A DNA stretch of 5,458 nucleotides from Bacillota bacterium (GCA_012516115.1 JAAYXC010000409.1:1-5458), one strand, 5' to 3'; shown: positions 1-5,141, counted from the first letter of the stretch. The notes: generated by a model from the letters alone, not told the origin. Numbers and translations are program-made.

Positions 1-348
1 CCCACCACCAGCGGACGGATGGACCGGTATACGCCGGTCCTCCTCGCCCGGGGGCTGCGGGGGATGATCGGGAAGGGAGACCGGAGCGAAGAGGTCATCC
101 GAGCCATCGTTGCCCACGGCGCGGTCTACTTCGCCGCTTTGGGCGGGGCGGGTGCCCTCTTGTCCCGGTGCGTGAAACGCGTGGAAGAGGTAGCCTATTC
201 CGACCTGGGGACCGAAGCGGTGAGACGTTTCTGGCTGGACGGTTTCCCGGCCGTGGTGGCGATAGACCCGCAGGGTCGGGATCTCTACCGGGAAGGACCC
301 AAGATATATGCGCGGACCGGTGGAAACGATCGCCCGGCGGTTTATTAA
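1..348 (+). CDS. Fumarate hydratase (class I) beta subunit / Fe-S hydro-lyase C-terminal domain, partial at 5' end
   Basis: This is the last 115 residues of a class I fumarase-type beta subunit; the start lies beyond the left window edge. The reading frame is open from base 1, beginning PTTSGRMD, which matches the conserved GPTTxxRMD segment of the family. Further hallmarks are GMIGKG (residues about 21-26), a glycine/alanine-rich GGAGALL stretch, and AYSDLGTEAV shortly before a conserved FPA segment. In this family the beta subunit pairs with an alpha subunit holding the [4Fe-4S] cluster to interconvert fumarate and malate in the cytoplasm; the alpha gene would be expected just upstream. The closely related L-tartrate dehydratase beta subunit cannot be excluded from this fragment. 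The gene ends 59 bp before rph on the same strand, so co-transcription is possible. The last ten residues look non-conserved. Confidence 0.9.
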   Translation, partial: PTTSGRMDRYTPVLLARGLRGMIGKGDRSEEVIRAIVAHGAVYFAALGGAGALLSRCVKRVEEVAYSDLGTEAVRRFWLDGFPAVVAIDPQGRDLYREGPKIYARTGGNDRPAVY

Positions 349-393
349 GATGGTCGTCTTCGGTCCGGTAAGAAAAGAAAACCCAAGAGAGTC

Positions 394-400
394 GGTGAGG
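394..400 (+). promoter_or_regulatory. Ribosome binding site of rph
   Basis: GGTGAGG lies 7 nt upstream of the ATG at 408. It supports 408 over the in-frame GTG that follows immediately at 411. Confidence 0.7.
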
Positions 401-407
401 ATGAAAA

Positions 408-1178
408 ATGGTGAGGATCGACGGTCGGGGGCCCGAAGATCTCCGGCCTGTGCGCATTGAGCGGAATTACTTGAAGTACCCGGAGGGTTCGGTCTTAATC
501 GAGGTAGGTGAGACCAGGGTCATCTGCACGGCCACGGTGGAAGATAAAGTCCCCCTCTGGCTCCGCGGTTCGGGCCAGGGCTGGATCACGGCCGAGTATG
601 CCATGCTGCCACGGGCCACCCAGCAGCGTAACCCTCGGGACGTGACCAGGGGTAAGCCCTCCGGACGGACGGTGGAGATCCAACGGCTGGTGGGCCGGGC
701 TCTCCGGGCGGTGGTGGACCTTTCGGCCCTGGGGGATCGGACCATCTGGATCGACTGCGACGTCCTTCAGGCCGATGGCGGGACCCGTACCGCCGCCGTG
801 ACCGGTGCCTTTGTCGCTCTGGTGGACGCCCTGGCCAGGCTCTTCCCGGACCAGGAGGTCCTGCCGGTCTACGATTTCCTCGCCGCCACCAGCGTGGGCC
901 TGCTCGACGGTCAGCCGCTTCTCGACCTCACTTATGCCGAAGATGCCAGGGTACAGGTGGACCTGAACCTGGTCATGACCGGCCGCGGACGCATCGTGGA
1001 GATCCAGGGCACGGCCGAGGGCGCGCCTTTTAGCCGGGAAGAATTCCAGGCCATGCTGGCCGTGGCCGAGAAGGGCTTAAACGAACTCCTCCTCCTCCAG
1101 GCGGAGGTCCTGGGCGAAAACGCCGCCAGGGTTGGGAAGTGGACCCATGAGAAGACTCGTCCTGGCAACGAGGAATAA
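408..1178 (+). CDS. rph: Ribonuclease PH
   Basis: RNase PH is a phosphorolytic 3'-to-5' exoribonuclease that trims tRNA 3' ends down to the CCA region and releases nucleoside diphosphates; it works as a ring-shaped hexamer in the cytoplasm. The 256-residue product is slightly longer than the usual 240-245 and begins with the conserved RIDGR motif. Other hallmarks are SGRTVEIQRLVGRALR (86-101, R87 probably the conserved phosphate-site arginine), QADGGTRTAA (121-130, phosphate-binding T126/R127) and DLTYAEDARVQVD (173-185), with D179 and D185 matching the catalytic acidic pair. GTAEGAPFSR (201-210) is also typical. The extra length is a non-conserved C-terminal tail (HEKTRPGNEE), which also contains the start of rdgB. 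Gene order with rdgB and a YfcE-type phosphoesterase matches rph-ysnA-ysnB in Bacillus subtilis. Confidence 0.97.
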   Translation: MVRIDGRGPEDLRPVRIERNYLKYPEGSVLIEVGETRVICTATVEDKVPLWLRGSGQGWITAEYAMLPRATQQRNPRDVTRGKPSGRTVEIQRLVGRALRAVVDLSALGDRTIWIDCDVLQADGGTRTAAVTGAFVALVDALARLFPDQEVLPVYDFLAATSVGLLDGQPLLDLTYAEDARVQVDLNLVMTGRGRIVEIQGTAEGAPFSREEFQAMLAVAEKGLNELLLLQAEVLGENAARVGKWTHEKTRPGNEE

Positions 1179-1746
1179 AGGCAAGATCCGGGAGATCAAG
1201 GCCATCCTGGCCGATCTGCCGGTGGAGATCCTCGACCTCGGTGCCTATCCGGAGGCGCCGGAAGTGGTCGAAGGGGGGGACTTCGCGGCCAACGCGCAAA
1301 AAAAAGCCCTGGCCGTGGCGGCCCATACCGGTGAATGGAGCCTGGCCGACGACTCCGGGCTGGAAGTCGAAGCCCTAGGCGGCGCGCCGGGGGTCTTTTC
1401 GGCCCGGTACGCCGGGGTGCACGGTGACGATGCCGCCAATATCGCCAAACTTTTGGCCGCCATGGAAGCCATCCCCGATGGTCGGCGGCAGGCGCGGTTT
1501 GTCTGCTGGGCGGCCCTGGCCGGCCCGGACGGCTCCTGTATCCTGGCCGAAGGGGAGTGTCGGGGCGAGATCCTCCGTCACCCCCGGGGGACGCACGGTT
1601 TCGGTTACGACCCCGTGTTTTTTCTCCCCGCCTACGGGCGAACCATGGCCGAACTCCCGGAAGAGGTGAAAAACCGGATCAGCCACCGGGCCCAGGCCCT
1701 GATCCGGCTTCGGCCGGAGCTTTTGGCCCGGTTCCACGGGGGGTGA
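1147..1746 (+). CDS. rdgB: XTP/dITP pyrophosphatase (RdgB/Ham1 family)
   Basis: The enzyme hydrolyses non-canonical purine nucleotides (XTP, dITP, ITP) to monophosphate plus pyrophosphate, keeping xanthine and hypoxanthine out of nucleic acids. The 199-residue product has the normal family length. It shows the N-terminal LATRNKGK nucleotide-binding motif (6-13), LADDSGLEVEAL (66-77, with the catalytic-region aspartates D68/D69), FSARYAG (84-90), GFGYDPVFF (151-159) and SHRAQAL (179-185). The ATG at 1147 places the LATRN motif at the usual distance from the N terminus; an in-frame TTG at 1132 would add five residues without family support. The start lies inside rph (32-bp overlap) and no strong Shine-Dalgarno sequence is visible, so translational coupling to rph is likely. 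Orthologous to B. subtilis ysnA by sequence and position. Confidence 0.96.
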   Translation: MRRLVLATRNKGKIREIKAILADLPVEILDLGAYPEAPEVVEGGDFAANAQKKALAVAAHTGEWSLADDSGLEVEALGGAPGVFSARYAGVHGDDAANIAKLLAAMEAIPDGRRQARFVCWAALAGPDGSCILAEGECRGEILRHPRGTHGFGYDPVFFLPAYGRTMAELPEEVKNRISHRAQALIRLRPELLARFHGG

Positions 1747-1751
1747 GACGG

Positions 1752-2240
1752 ATGCGGATCGGCGTGGTCAGCGATATCCACGGGAGTTACGAGCATTTGC
1801 TCCGGGCCGTGGAGGCCATGGAACCCATCGAGCTTCTGCTTCATGCCGGCGACGGGTGGGCCGACCTGGTCCGCTGGCGCCGCGAACATCCGGCCGTGCC
1901 GGTGGAGATGGTCGTGGGCAACTGCGATTTTCCCCCCGTCAATGCAGGCTATTCGGTGGAACTCGTGCTGAACCTGGCGAACAAGAAGGTCCTCCTCACC
2001 CATGGCCACCTCTTCGGCGCCAAAACCGATCTCCATCGTTTGGCCCGGCGGGGCCGGGAAATCGGGGCCGATCTCGTGGTCTTCGGCCATACCCACCGGC
2101 CCGTCGTCCTCCGGTGGGGAGAGATACTCCTTTTTAATCCCGGCGCTCTCTCCGCAGCAAGGTGTTACGGTCGACCCAGTTACGGTCTGCTGGAGATCAG
2201 CCCGGATGGAACGATAAGGACCGGTCACGGTTATTTATGA
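1752..2240 (+). CDS. ysnB: YfcE/MJ0936-type metallophosphoesterase (YsnB-like)
   Basis: This is a small (162-residue) calcineurin-like phosphoesterase of the YfcE/MJ0936 group, which hydrolyses phosphodiesters with two bound divalent metals; the natural substrate is not established. All metal-binding motifs are present in order: SDIHG (7-11, D8 and H10), HAGD (31-34, D34), GNCD (56-59, N57), THGH (83-86, H84) and FGHTHRP (111-117, H113 and H115), followed by NPGAL (129-133). The ATG at 1752 gives the canonical MRIGVVSDIHG start and follows a GGGGGGTGA Shine-Dalgarno stretch that includes the rdgB stop codon. It starts 5 bp after rdgB, so it is almost certainly in the same operon. The position after rph and rdgB matches ysnB of B. 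subtilis. No key residue is missing. The open frame continues upstream into rdgB, but that part is a shadow of rdgB. Confidence 0.94.
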   Translation: MRIGVVSDIHGSYEHLLRAVEAMEPIELLLHAGDGWADLVRWRREHPAVPVEMVVGNCDFPPVNAGYSVELVLNLANKKVLLTHGHLFGAKTDLHRLARRGREIGADLVVFGHTHRPVVLRWGEILLFNPGALSAARCYGRPSYGLLEISPDGTIRTGHGYL

Positions 2241-2465
2241 GCCTTCCGATTTTTCCTTCCGCCAAAACGGAGACGGGCGATCATCCGATCGATACTCACG
2301 CCTCCCTCCGTCCACAGGGGACTAAAATTCCTGCTTCTGCCCTTATGGTTATGAAATTTACTCCATAATCTTGCTTTTGACCTATCTTTTCGGCAGGGGA
2401 ATTGCGGCCAGTATATCCCCCCTCCACCCGTCGGAAAGGTCGGCCAAGGCGGCCTCGGAGCGAAC

Positions 2466-2509
2466 GGCCTTTCTCCCTCCCCGCGTGCGGGGAGGGATGG
2501 GGAAGGGCT
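2466..2509. repeat. REP-like GC-rich palindrome
   Basis: The core is a perfect inverted repeat: CCCTCCCCGC at 2475-2484 and GCGGGGAGGG at 2487-2496, plus a T-A pair outside it (2474/2497). Beyond the core the arms continue imperfectly: GGCCTTTC on the left (2466-2473) against GGGGAAGGGCT on the right (2499-2509). The unequal outer arms and CCCTCCC/GGGAGGG core resemble the dispersed REP-type intergenic palindromes of many bacteria. There is no T-run after it, so it is not a standard intrinsic terminator. Only one copy is seen here, so repeat status is inferred. Confidence 0.5.
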
Positions 2510-2634
2510 GTGCGCGGATCATCGAGTTCAATCCCGTACCCGGGAACGATTTAACCACTTTCGTTCTTCGCGCTACCCCCGACAAAGAACATAATTTTCA
2601 TCGAAATGCACGCAAAAAAAAGGAAAAACCCGGT

Positions 2635-2665
2635 TTGGCAAGAATGAATAAAATTACCGGATATT
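2635..2665 (+). promoter_or_regulatory. Possible promoter for the response regulator gene
   Basis: TTGGCA (2635-2640) matches five of six bases of the sigma-A -35 box. GATATT (2660-2665) matches four of six of the -10 box, at a long 19-bp spacing. An A-rich tract (2614-2628) lies just upstream, where an UP element would sit. The start codon is about 100 bp downstream. The spacing is suboptimal, so this is a weak call. Confidence 0.28.
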
Positions 2666-2755
2666 TAGCGTTTCGTCCACGCCCTGGGAAGACCGAGGTC
2701 GGCAAGAAAACGAAAGGATCCATCGAGTAACTTCCCGGTCTTGTGATCATCCGGC

Positions 2756-2771
2756 GAGGGGTGAGCCACCC
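2756..2771 (+). promoter_or_regulatory. Shine-Dalgarno site inside a small hairpin, before the response regulator
   Basis: GAGGGGTGA (2756-2764) is a strong ribosome binding site 9 nt before the ATG at 2774 and supports that start. The same bases take part in a perfect 5-bp stem: GGGTG (2759-2763) pairs with CACCC (2767-2771) around the loop AGC. When folded, most of the site would be covered. Confidence 0.5.
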
Positions 2772-2773
2772 AC

Positions 2774-3337
2774 ATGGAAAAGAAGGCGGATGAACGGTTC
2801 GCGATGGAGTCCGGCGGTGCCCCTGAAACCCGTGGACGGGTGTTGGTCGTCGACGATCTTCTTTCCACGCGTCTGCTCTTGCGGACCGTGCTTACCGGAG
2901 CCGGTTATACGGTGGTGGCCGAGGCGGCCACCGGTCGGGAAGCCGTCAGCCTTTATCTTCTTTTCCGCCCGGATGTGGTTCTGATGGACATCACCATGCC
3001 CGAAAAGGACGGGCTTGTGGCCATGGAGGAGATCCTCCGCCAGGCCCCGGAGGCCCAGGTCATCGTTTGTACCGCTTTGAACTTCAAACAGGTAGCCTTG
3101 GACGCCTTGCGGCGAGGGGCGACTGATTTCCTCCCCAAACCTTTCCGGCCTGCCGCGGTCTTGGCCGCCGTTCAGGCGGCGATGGAACGGCGCCGCCAGG
3201 AAAAGAGCAGGCGTCGCCGCTCCGCCATGGTGGCGGAAAACGCCACGCCGGTGGCCCTGGCGGTCGGGACCCAGGCGAGGTCGGAGGAACGGCAAGAATC
3301 CCCGGTGGTACCCTTGGCGTGGAAAAGGCGTGGTTAG
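2774..3337 (+). CDS. Single-domain response regulator (CheY-like receiver) with basic C-terminal tail
   Basis: This is a receiver-domain protein that should be phosphorylated on aspartate by a histidine kinase. The receiver spans about residues 21-138. It has the acidic pair D27/D28 (VLVVDD), the phosphoacceptor D72 in LMDITMPEKDG, the switch threonine T100 and the conserved K122 in LPKPF. No DNA-binding or enzymatic output domain follows. The remaining ~50 residues begin with an Arg-rich stretch (about 138-149, RRRQEKSRRRR) and then look low-complexity and probably disordered. The first ~20 residues are also unconserved; M11 (2804) is an alternative start, but the strong Shine-Dalgarno before 2774 favours the longer form. 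No histidine kinase is in the window, so it is an orphan here and its pathway (chemotaxis, phosphorelay or other) cannot be named. It is convergent with the rhomboid-like gene. Confidence 0.9.
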   Translation: MEKKADERFAMESGGAPETRGRVLVVDDLLSTRLLLRTVLTGAGYTVVAEAATGREAVSLYLLFRPDVVLMDITMPEKDGLVAMEEILRQAPEAQVIVCTALNFKQVALDALRRGATDFLPKPFRPAAVLAAVQAAMERRRQEKSRRRRSAMVAENATPVALAVGTQARSEERQESPVVPLAWKRRG

Positions 3338-3348
3338 GCCGTTTTTTT
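3323..3348 (+). terminator. Weak intrinsic terminator after the response regulator
   Basis: AAAAGGC (3323-3329) can pair with GCC and following T residues (3338-3348, one bulged G) around an 8-nt loop, and a run of seven T residues (3342-3348) follows. The structure overlaps the end of the coding region and its TAG stop. The GC part of the stem is only 3 bp, so the call rests mainly on the T-run and the convergent gene arrangement. Confidence 0.35.
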
Positions 3349-3369
3349 AAACCCCGGGCCACCGAGGAT

Positions 3370-4197
3370 TTACCCCTCCTTCAGGTCTTCTCCCTCTTCT
3401 TTTTCTTCCGTCACCCGGTGAACGTGGTTTTCCAGGTGTTCCTCGCAGTAATCGAGCTCCAGCCCGCAGATCTTGCAGGTCCGAAAGACCAGCCGAGGGT
3501 GGGATTTGTCCGTCTTGCCGCAGACGGCGCAGACGCGTTTTGGCGGCGTGGCCTCAAGTGCCGCGAGGAACCGCCGGCGGTTTTGGTGGACCAGCTGCCA
3601 CCGGCGGAGATAGGCCGGGATGTTGCCGCCGAAAAAGAGGAAGAAATTGAGGACCGAAGCCAGAATGGCCACTTTCTCCGACCAGGAGCCGGTCAAGAAG
3701 GAAAGACCGAGGAAGCCCCAGTCGATCCAGGCCAGGTATTTGGCCTTGACCGGTAAAAGGAAGAAGAGAAGGAACTCAAAATCCGGAAAGAGCTGGGCGA
3801 AGGCGAGAAAAAGGGAGAAGTTGAGGTAGACGGCCGTGGTTCCCGTGCGGGTGATGAAGGCCCCGAGCGCGGTCCCGGCCATCCCCGCCAGGTAGTAGAG
3901 GTTGAAGCGCGCGCTTCCCCATTCCCTCTCCCGGCTGGTGCCGATGAGATAGTAGAAATAGAGGACGAAAAAGATGAAAAGTGGGGAGGGGAGGGGCGGG
4001 ATGAAGATGAAACTCACCAGCCGCCAGAGCTCGCCCTGGAGGACTCTGGTCGGGTCAAGGGCGAGGAAAGAGACGAGCGCCCCGTGGCCGAGGCAGACGA
4101 AGACGTAGACCAGGGCGTTGCCGAGGATGATATAGAACATCAGGCCCCTGATGGCGTAGCGGCCGAACCGGCGCTCCAGCCGGCGCAAAAGATCCAT
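3370..4197 (-). CDS. Rhomboid-like six-helix membrane protein, apparent pseudoprotease, with C-terminal Cys/His cluster
   Basis: The 275-residue protein has about six hydrophobic helices (roughly 18-36, 58-86, 97-116, 123-148, 155-170, 174-190). It keeps rhomboid-superfamily landmarks: the ELWRLVSFIF segment with W58/R59, REWGSARF (91-98) before helix 3, and GxxxG (108-112) in YLAGMAGTALG. The protease features are missing: no GxSG at the start of helix 4 (GTTA, 119-122, lies about there), and no histidine in the last helix (VAILASVLNFF). It therefore resembles derlin/iRhom-type inactive members, which bind membrane clients instead of cutting them. Residues 223-260 form a likely metal-binding module: C223-x2-C226, H233, C241-x2-C244, C251, H254, H258, H260. 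A Glu/Lys-rich acidic tail follows. GAAGGGG lies 8 nt before the ATG. Function is unknown; the fold assignment is fairly sure, the lack of activity inferred. Confidence 0.82.
   Translation of the reverse strand: MDLLRRLERRFGRYAIRGLMFYIILGNALVYVFVCLGHGALVSFLALDPTRVLQGELWRLVSFIFIPPLPSPLFIFFVLYFYYLIGTSREREWGSARFNLYYLAGMAGTALGAFITRTGTTAVYLNFSLFLAFAQLFPDFEFLLFFLLPVKAKYLAWIDWGFLGLSFLTGSWSEKVAILASVLNFFLFFGGNIPAYLRRWQLVHQNRRRFLAALEATPPKRVCAVCGKTDKSHPRLVFRTCKICGLELDYCEEHLENHVHRVTEEKEEGEDLKEG
3983..4000 (+). other. G-quadruplex motif within the rhomboid-like gene
   Basis: Four G-runs (GGGG, GGGG, GGGG, GGG) separated by single bases A, A and C lie on the + strand, which is the template strand for the rhomboid-like gene. 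This is a textbook parallel-quadruplex sequence. On the coding strand the bases encode the proline-rich PPLPSP segment (residues 67-72). Confidence 0.6.
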
Positions 4198-4256
4198 CCG
4201 CTCAACCCCTTCGGCGGTAGAGTGGTCTTCATCAATTCCACTTTTGCCGGGGAGAA

Positions 4257-4271
4257 TCCTGCCGGGCAGGA
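4257..4271. promoter_or_regulatory. 15-bp interrupted palindrome upstream of the rhomboid-like gene
   Basis: TCCTGCC and GGCAGGA form a perfect 7-bp inverted repeat around a single G, centred about 67 bp before the rhomboid-like start codon. It could be a dimeric regulator site, or a short hairpin (5-bp stem, loop CCGGG) in the leader. It has no T-run and no recognised regulator. Confidence 0.3.
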
Positions 4272-4289
4272 ACGGGCGTTTGGATCTGG

Positions 4290-4319
4290 GCGTTAAGAAT
4301 GAATAAAGCGTTTTAAGAA
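4290..4319. repeat. Imperfect direct repeat in the rhomboid-like gene's upstream region
   Basis: GCGTTAAGAA (4290-4299) and GCGTTTTAAGAA (4308-4319) differ by a two-T insertion and are 18 bp apart start to start, close to two helical turns. The stretch is AT-rich against a GC-rich background. Such spacing suits side-by-side protein binding, but no factor is recognised. Confidence 0.3.
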
Positions 4320-4380
4320 CATCAAGGGCGGGGTCTTGCGTATGAAGCGGAATGCGGCCCCTTGGGTCGCTTTCAAGCTT

Positions 4381-4956
4381 TTAACCCGCCTTTTTCCGGA
4401 AGACACCCTGGTAGGTAGGAGCCATTAACGCCCTCCGTATTATCCGTGCATCGATTTCCTCCAGTCCGTTCTGCCGCATTAAACCCCGTAGGTCGTCCGG
4501 TGAGAAGCCCTTTACCCCGAGCGGTTCGCAGACGAACATCTTGCCCCCGTCGACCAGGATCCGGGCCAGGTGCCGAAGGATCTCCGGCCGCGCGGAGACG
4601 TCGAGGTCATGAAGGACGGCATGAATGAAAACCGCATCGAACGAGGCAGCAGGGAGGTTCAGGGTGGTGATATCACCCAGTAGATAGTCAACGTTGTGGT
4701 AATGCTTGAGCGTTTTCCGGCTCACCGCCTGCCATACGCGCGAGATATCGAGGCAGGTTAAGTGCCCTCCGGCTTTGCGCAGGCGCGCGGCCAGATGTCT
4801 TGCACAAACCCCCGCACCCGTACCGAAGTCTAATATCCGTTCGTTACCCTGTAACTCGAGGCCGTTTATGTAACGTTTGTAATACGGGTTGGCGACGGTC
4901 TTCTGGAGTAACAGCGTAAGGCAGACTTCGACAGGAGAAGGTTCAAGAGGATCCAT
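4381..4956 (-). CDS. Small class I SAM-dependent methyltransferase
   Basis: The 191-residue protein is a minimal Rossmann-fold methyltransferase (Methyltransf_11/25 type). Motif I is ILDFGTGAG (41-49), the SAM-binding glycine loop. The acidic residue closing strand 2 is D70 in LTCLDIS, which binds the ribose hydroxyls. GDITTLNLP (94-102) gives the adenine-contacting D95, and FDAVFIHAVLHDL (106-118) and LVDGGKMFVCEPLG (134-147) form strands 4 and 5. The substrate cannot be predicted; there is no added substrate domain or membrane segment. The start at 4956 (MDPLEPSP) is chosen because GAGGGGAGA lies just upstream and the ~35 residues before motif I are a normal length. The frame stays open to 5088, but that 44-residue extension is low-complexity and lacks a ribosome site. 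The rhomboid-like gene follows 183 bp downstream on the same strand. Confidence 0.88.
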   Translation of the reverse strand: MDPLEPSPVEVCLTLLLQKTVANPYYKRYINGLELQGNERILDFGTGAGVCARHLAARLRKAGGHLTCLDISRVWQAVSRKTLKHYHNVDYLLGDITTLNLPAASFDAVFIHAVLHDLDVSARPEILRHLARILVDGGKMFVCEPLGVKGFSPDDLRGLMRQNGLEEIDARIIRRALMAPTYQGVFRKKAG

Positions 4957-5017
4957 GGGCGTCTCCCCTCGTCCTTGTTTTCCCCCGGATGGCGCGGGCT
5001 CCCTATTTCCTGCCTTT

Positions 5018-5066
5018 CCCCCGGCCTCCGGCGCCTGTTTTCCTGCGCTACGAAGAGCGCCGGGGG
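5018..5066 (-). promoter_or_regulatory. Overlapping inverted repeats in the methyltransferase leader
   Basis: Read on the - strand, CCGGCGC (5063-5057) can pair with GCGCCGG (5034-5028). CCCCCGG (5066-5060) can pair with CCGGGGG (5024-5018). GCGCT (5060-5056) can pair with AGCGC (5049-5045) around a 6-nt loop. The pairings share bases, so at least two are mutually exclusive. The element ends about 60 nt before the methyltransferase start codon. No known riboswitch consensus was recognised, and the high GC content makes chance pairing easier. Confidence 0.3.
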
Positions 5067-5107
5067 TAAGCAGGGTTGAATACATCATCGCAAGGGTTTA
5101 AATCGTT

Positions 5108-5130
5108 CACCCCTGAAGACGACCGGGGTG
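5108..5130 (-). terminator. Hairpin just after the partial right-edge gene, weak terminator candidate
   Basis: CACCCC (5108-5113) and GGGGTG (5125-5130) form a perfect 6-bp stem around an 11-nt loop, starting about 11 nt beyond the stop codon of the leftward gene. The leftward side lacks a real T-run (AACGATTTAAA follows), so termination would be inefficient or of another kind. Confidence 0.3.
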
Positions 5131-5141
5131 GCTTTTCATTG

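Larger units (their letters stand above)
2241..2773. other. 533-bp gene-free interval
   Basis: No open frame here has family resemblance or a ribosome site. The longest (2371-2730, + strand, 119 codons) starts with a non-ATG codon, has a low-complexity Arg/Lys/Pro product and runs straight through the palindrome at 2466-2509, so it is taken as spurious. The interval contains that palindrome, a small CCCGG-type hairpin near 2532-2545, an eight-A tract at 2614-2621, a candidate promoter and the ribosome site of the next gene. No tRNA cloverleaf, riboswitch consensus or T-box was recognised. The second half is noticeably more AT-rich than the flanking genes. Confidence 0.6.

Noticed and set aside
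1557..1751. Upstream extension of the phosphoesterase frame into rdgB
   Set aside because: It is the shifted frame of rdgB; the family start MRIGVVSDIHG and ribosome site are at 1752.
2163..2190. Direct repeat GTTACGGTC near the end of the phosphoesterase gene
   Set aside because: Short, inside coding sequence and explained by codon choice; likely chance.
2241..2285. Terminator after the phosphoesterase gene
   Set aside because: Only a 4-bp stem (TCCG/CGGA) with no T-run after it; the repeated CCTTCCG is a direct repeat, not a hairpin.
2520..2560. Possible tRNA, suggested by GAGTTCAATCC
   Set aside because: The flanking bases do not form a T-arm, and no acceptor, D or anticodon stems could be found on either strand.
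2382..2585. 67-codon open frame on the - strand of the same interval
   Set aside because: It reads the other strand of the palindrome region, has no ribosome site and gives an Arg/Pro-rich product.
2371..2730. 119-codon open frame in the intergenic interval
   Set aside because: Non-ATG start, no ribosome site, low-complexity product and passage through the palindrome; no family resemblance.
4957..5088. 44-residue N-terminal extension of the methyltransferase
   Set aside because: No Shine-Dalgarno before 5088 and low-complexity Gly/Pro/Lys sequence; a strong site precedes the ATG at 4956.
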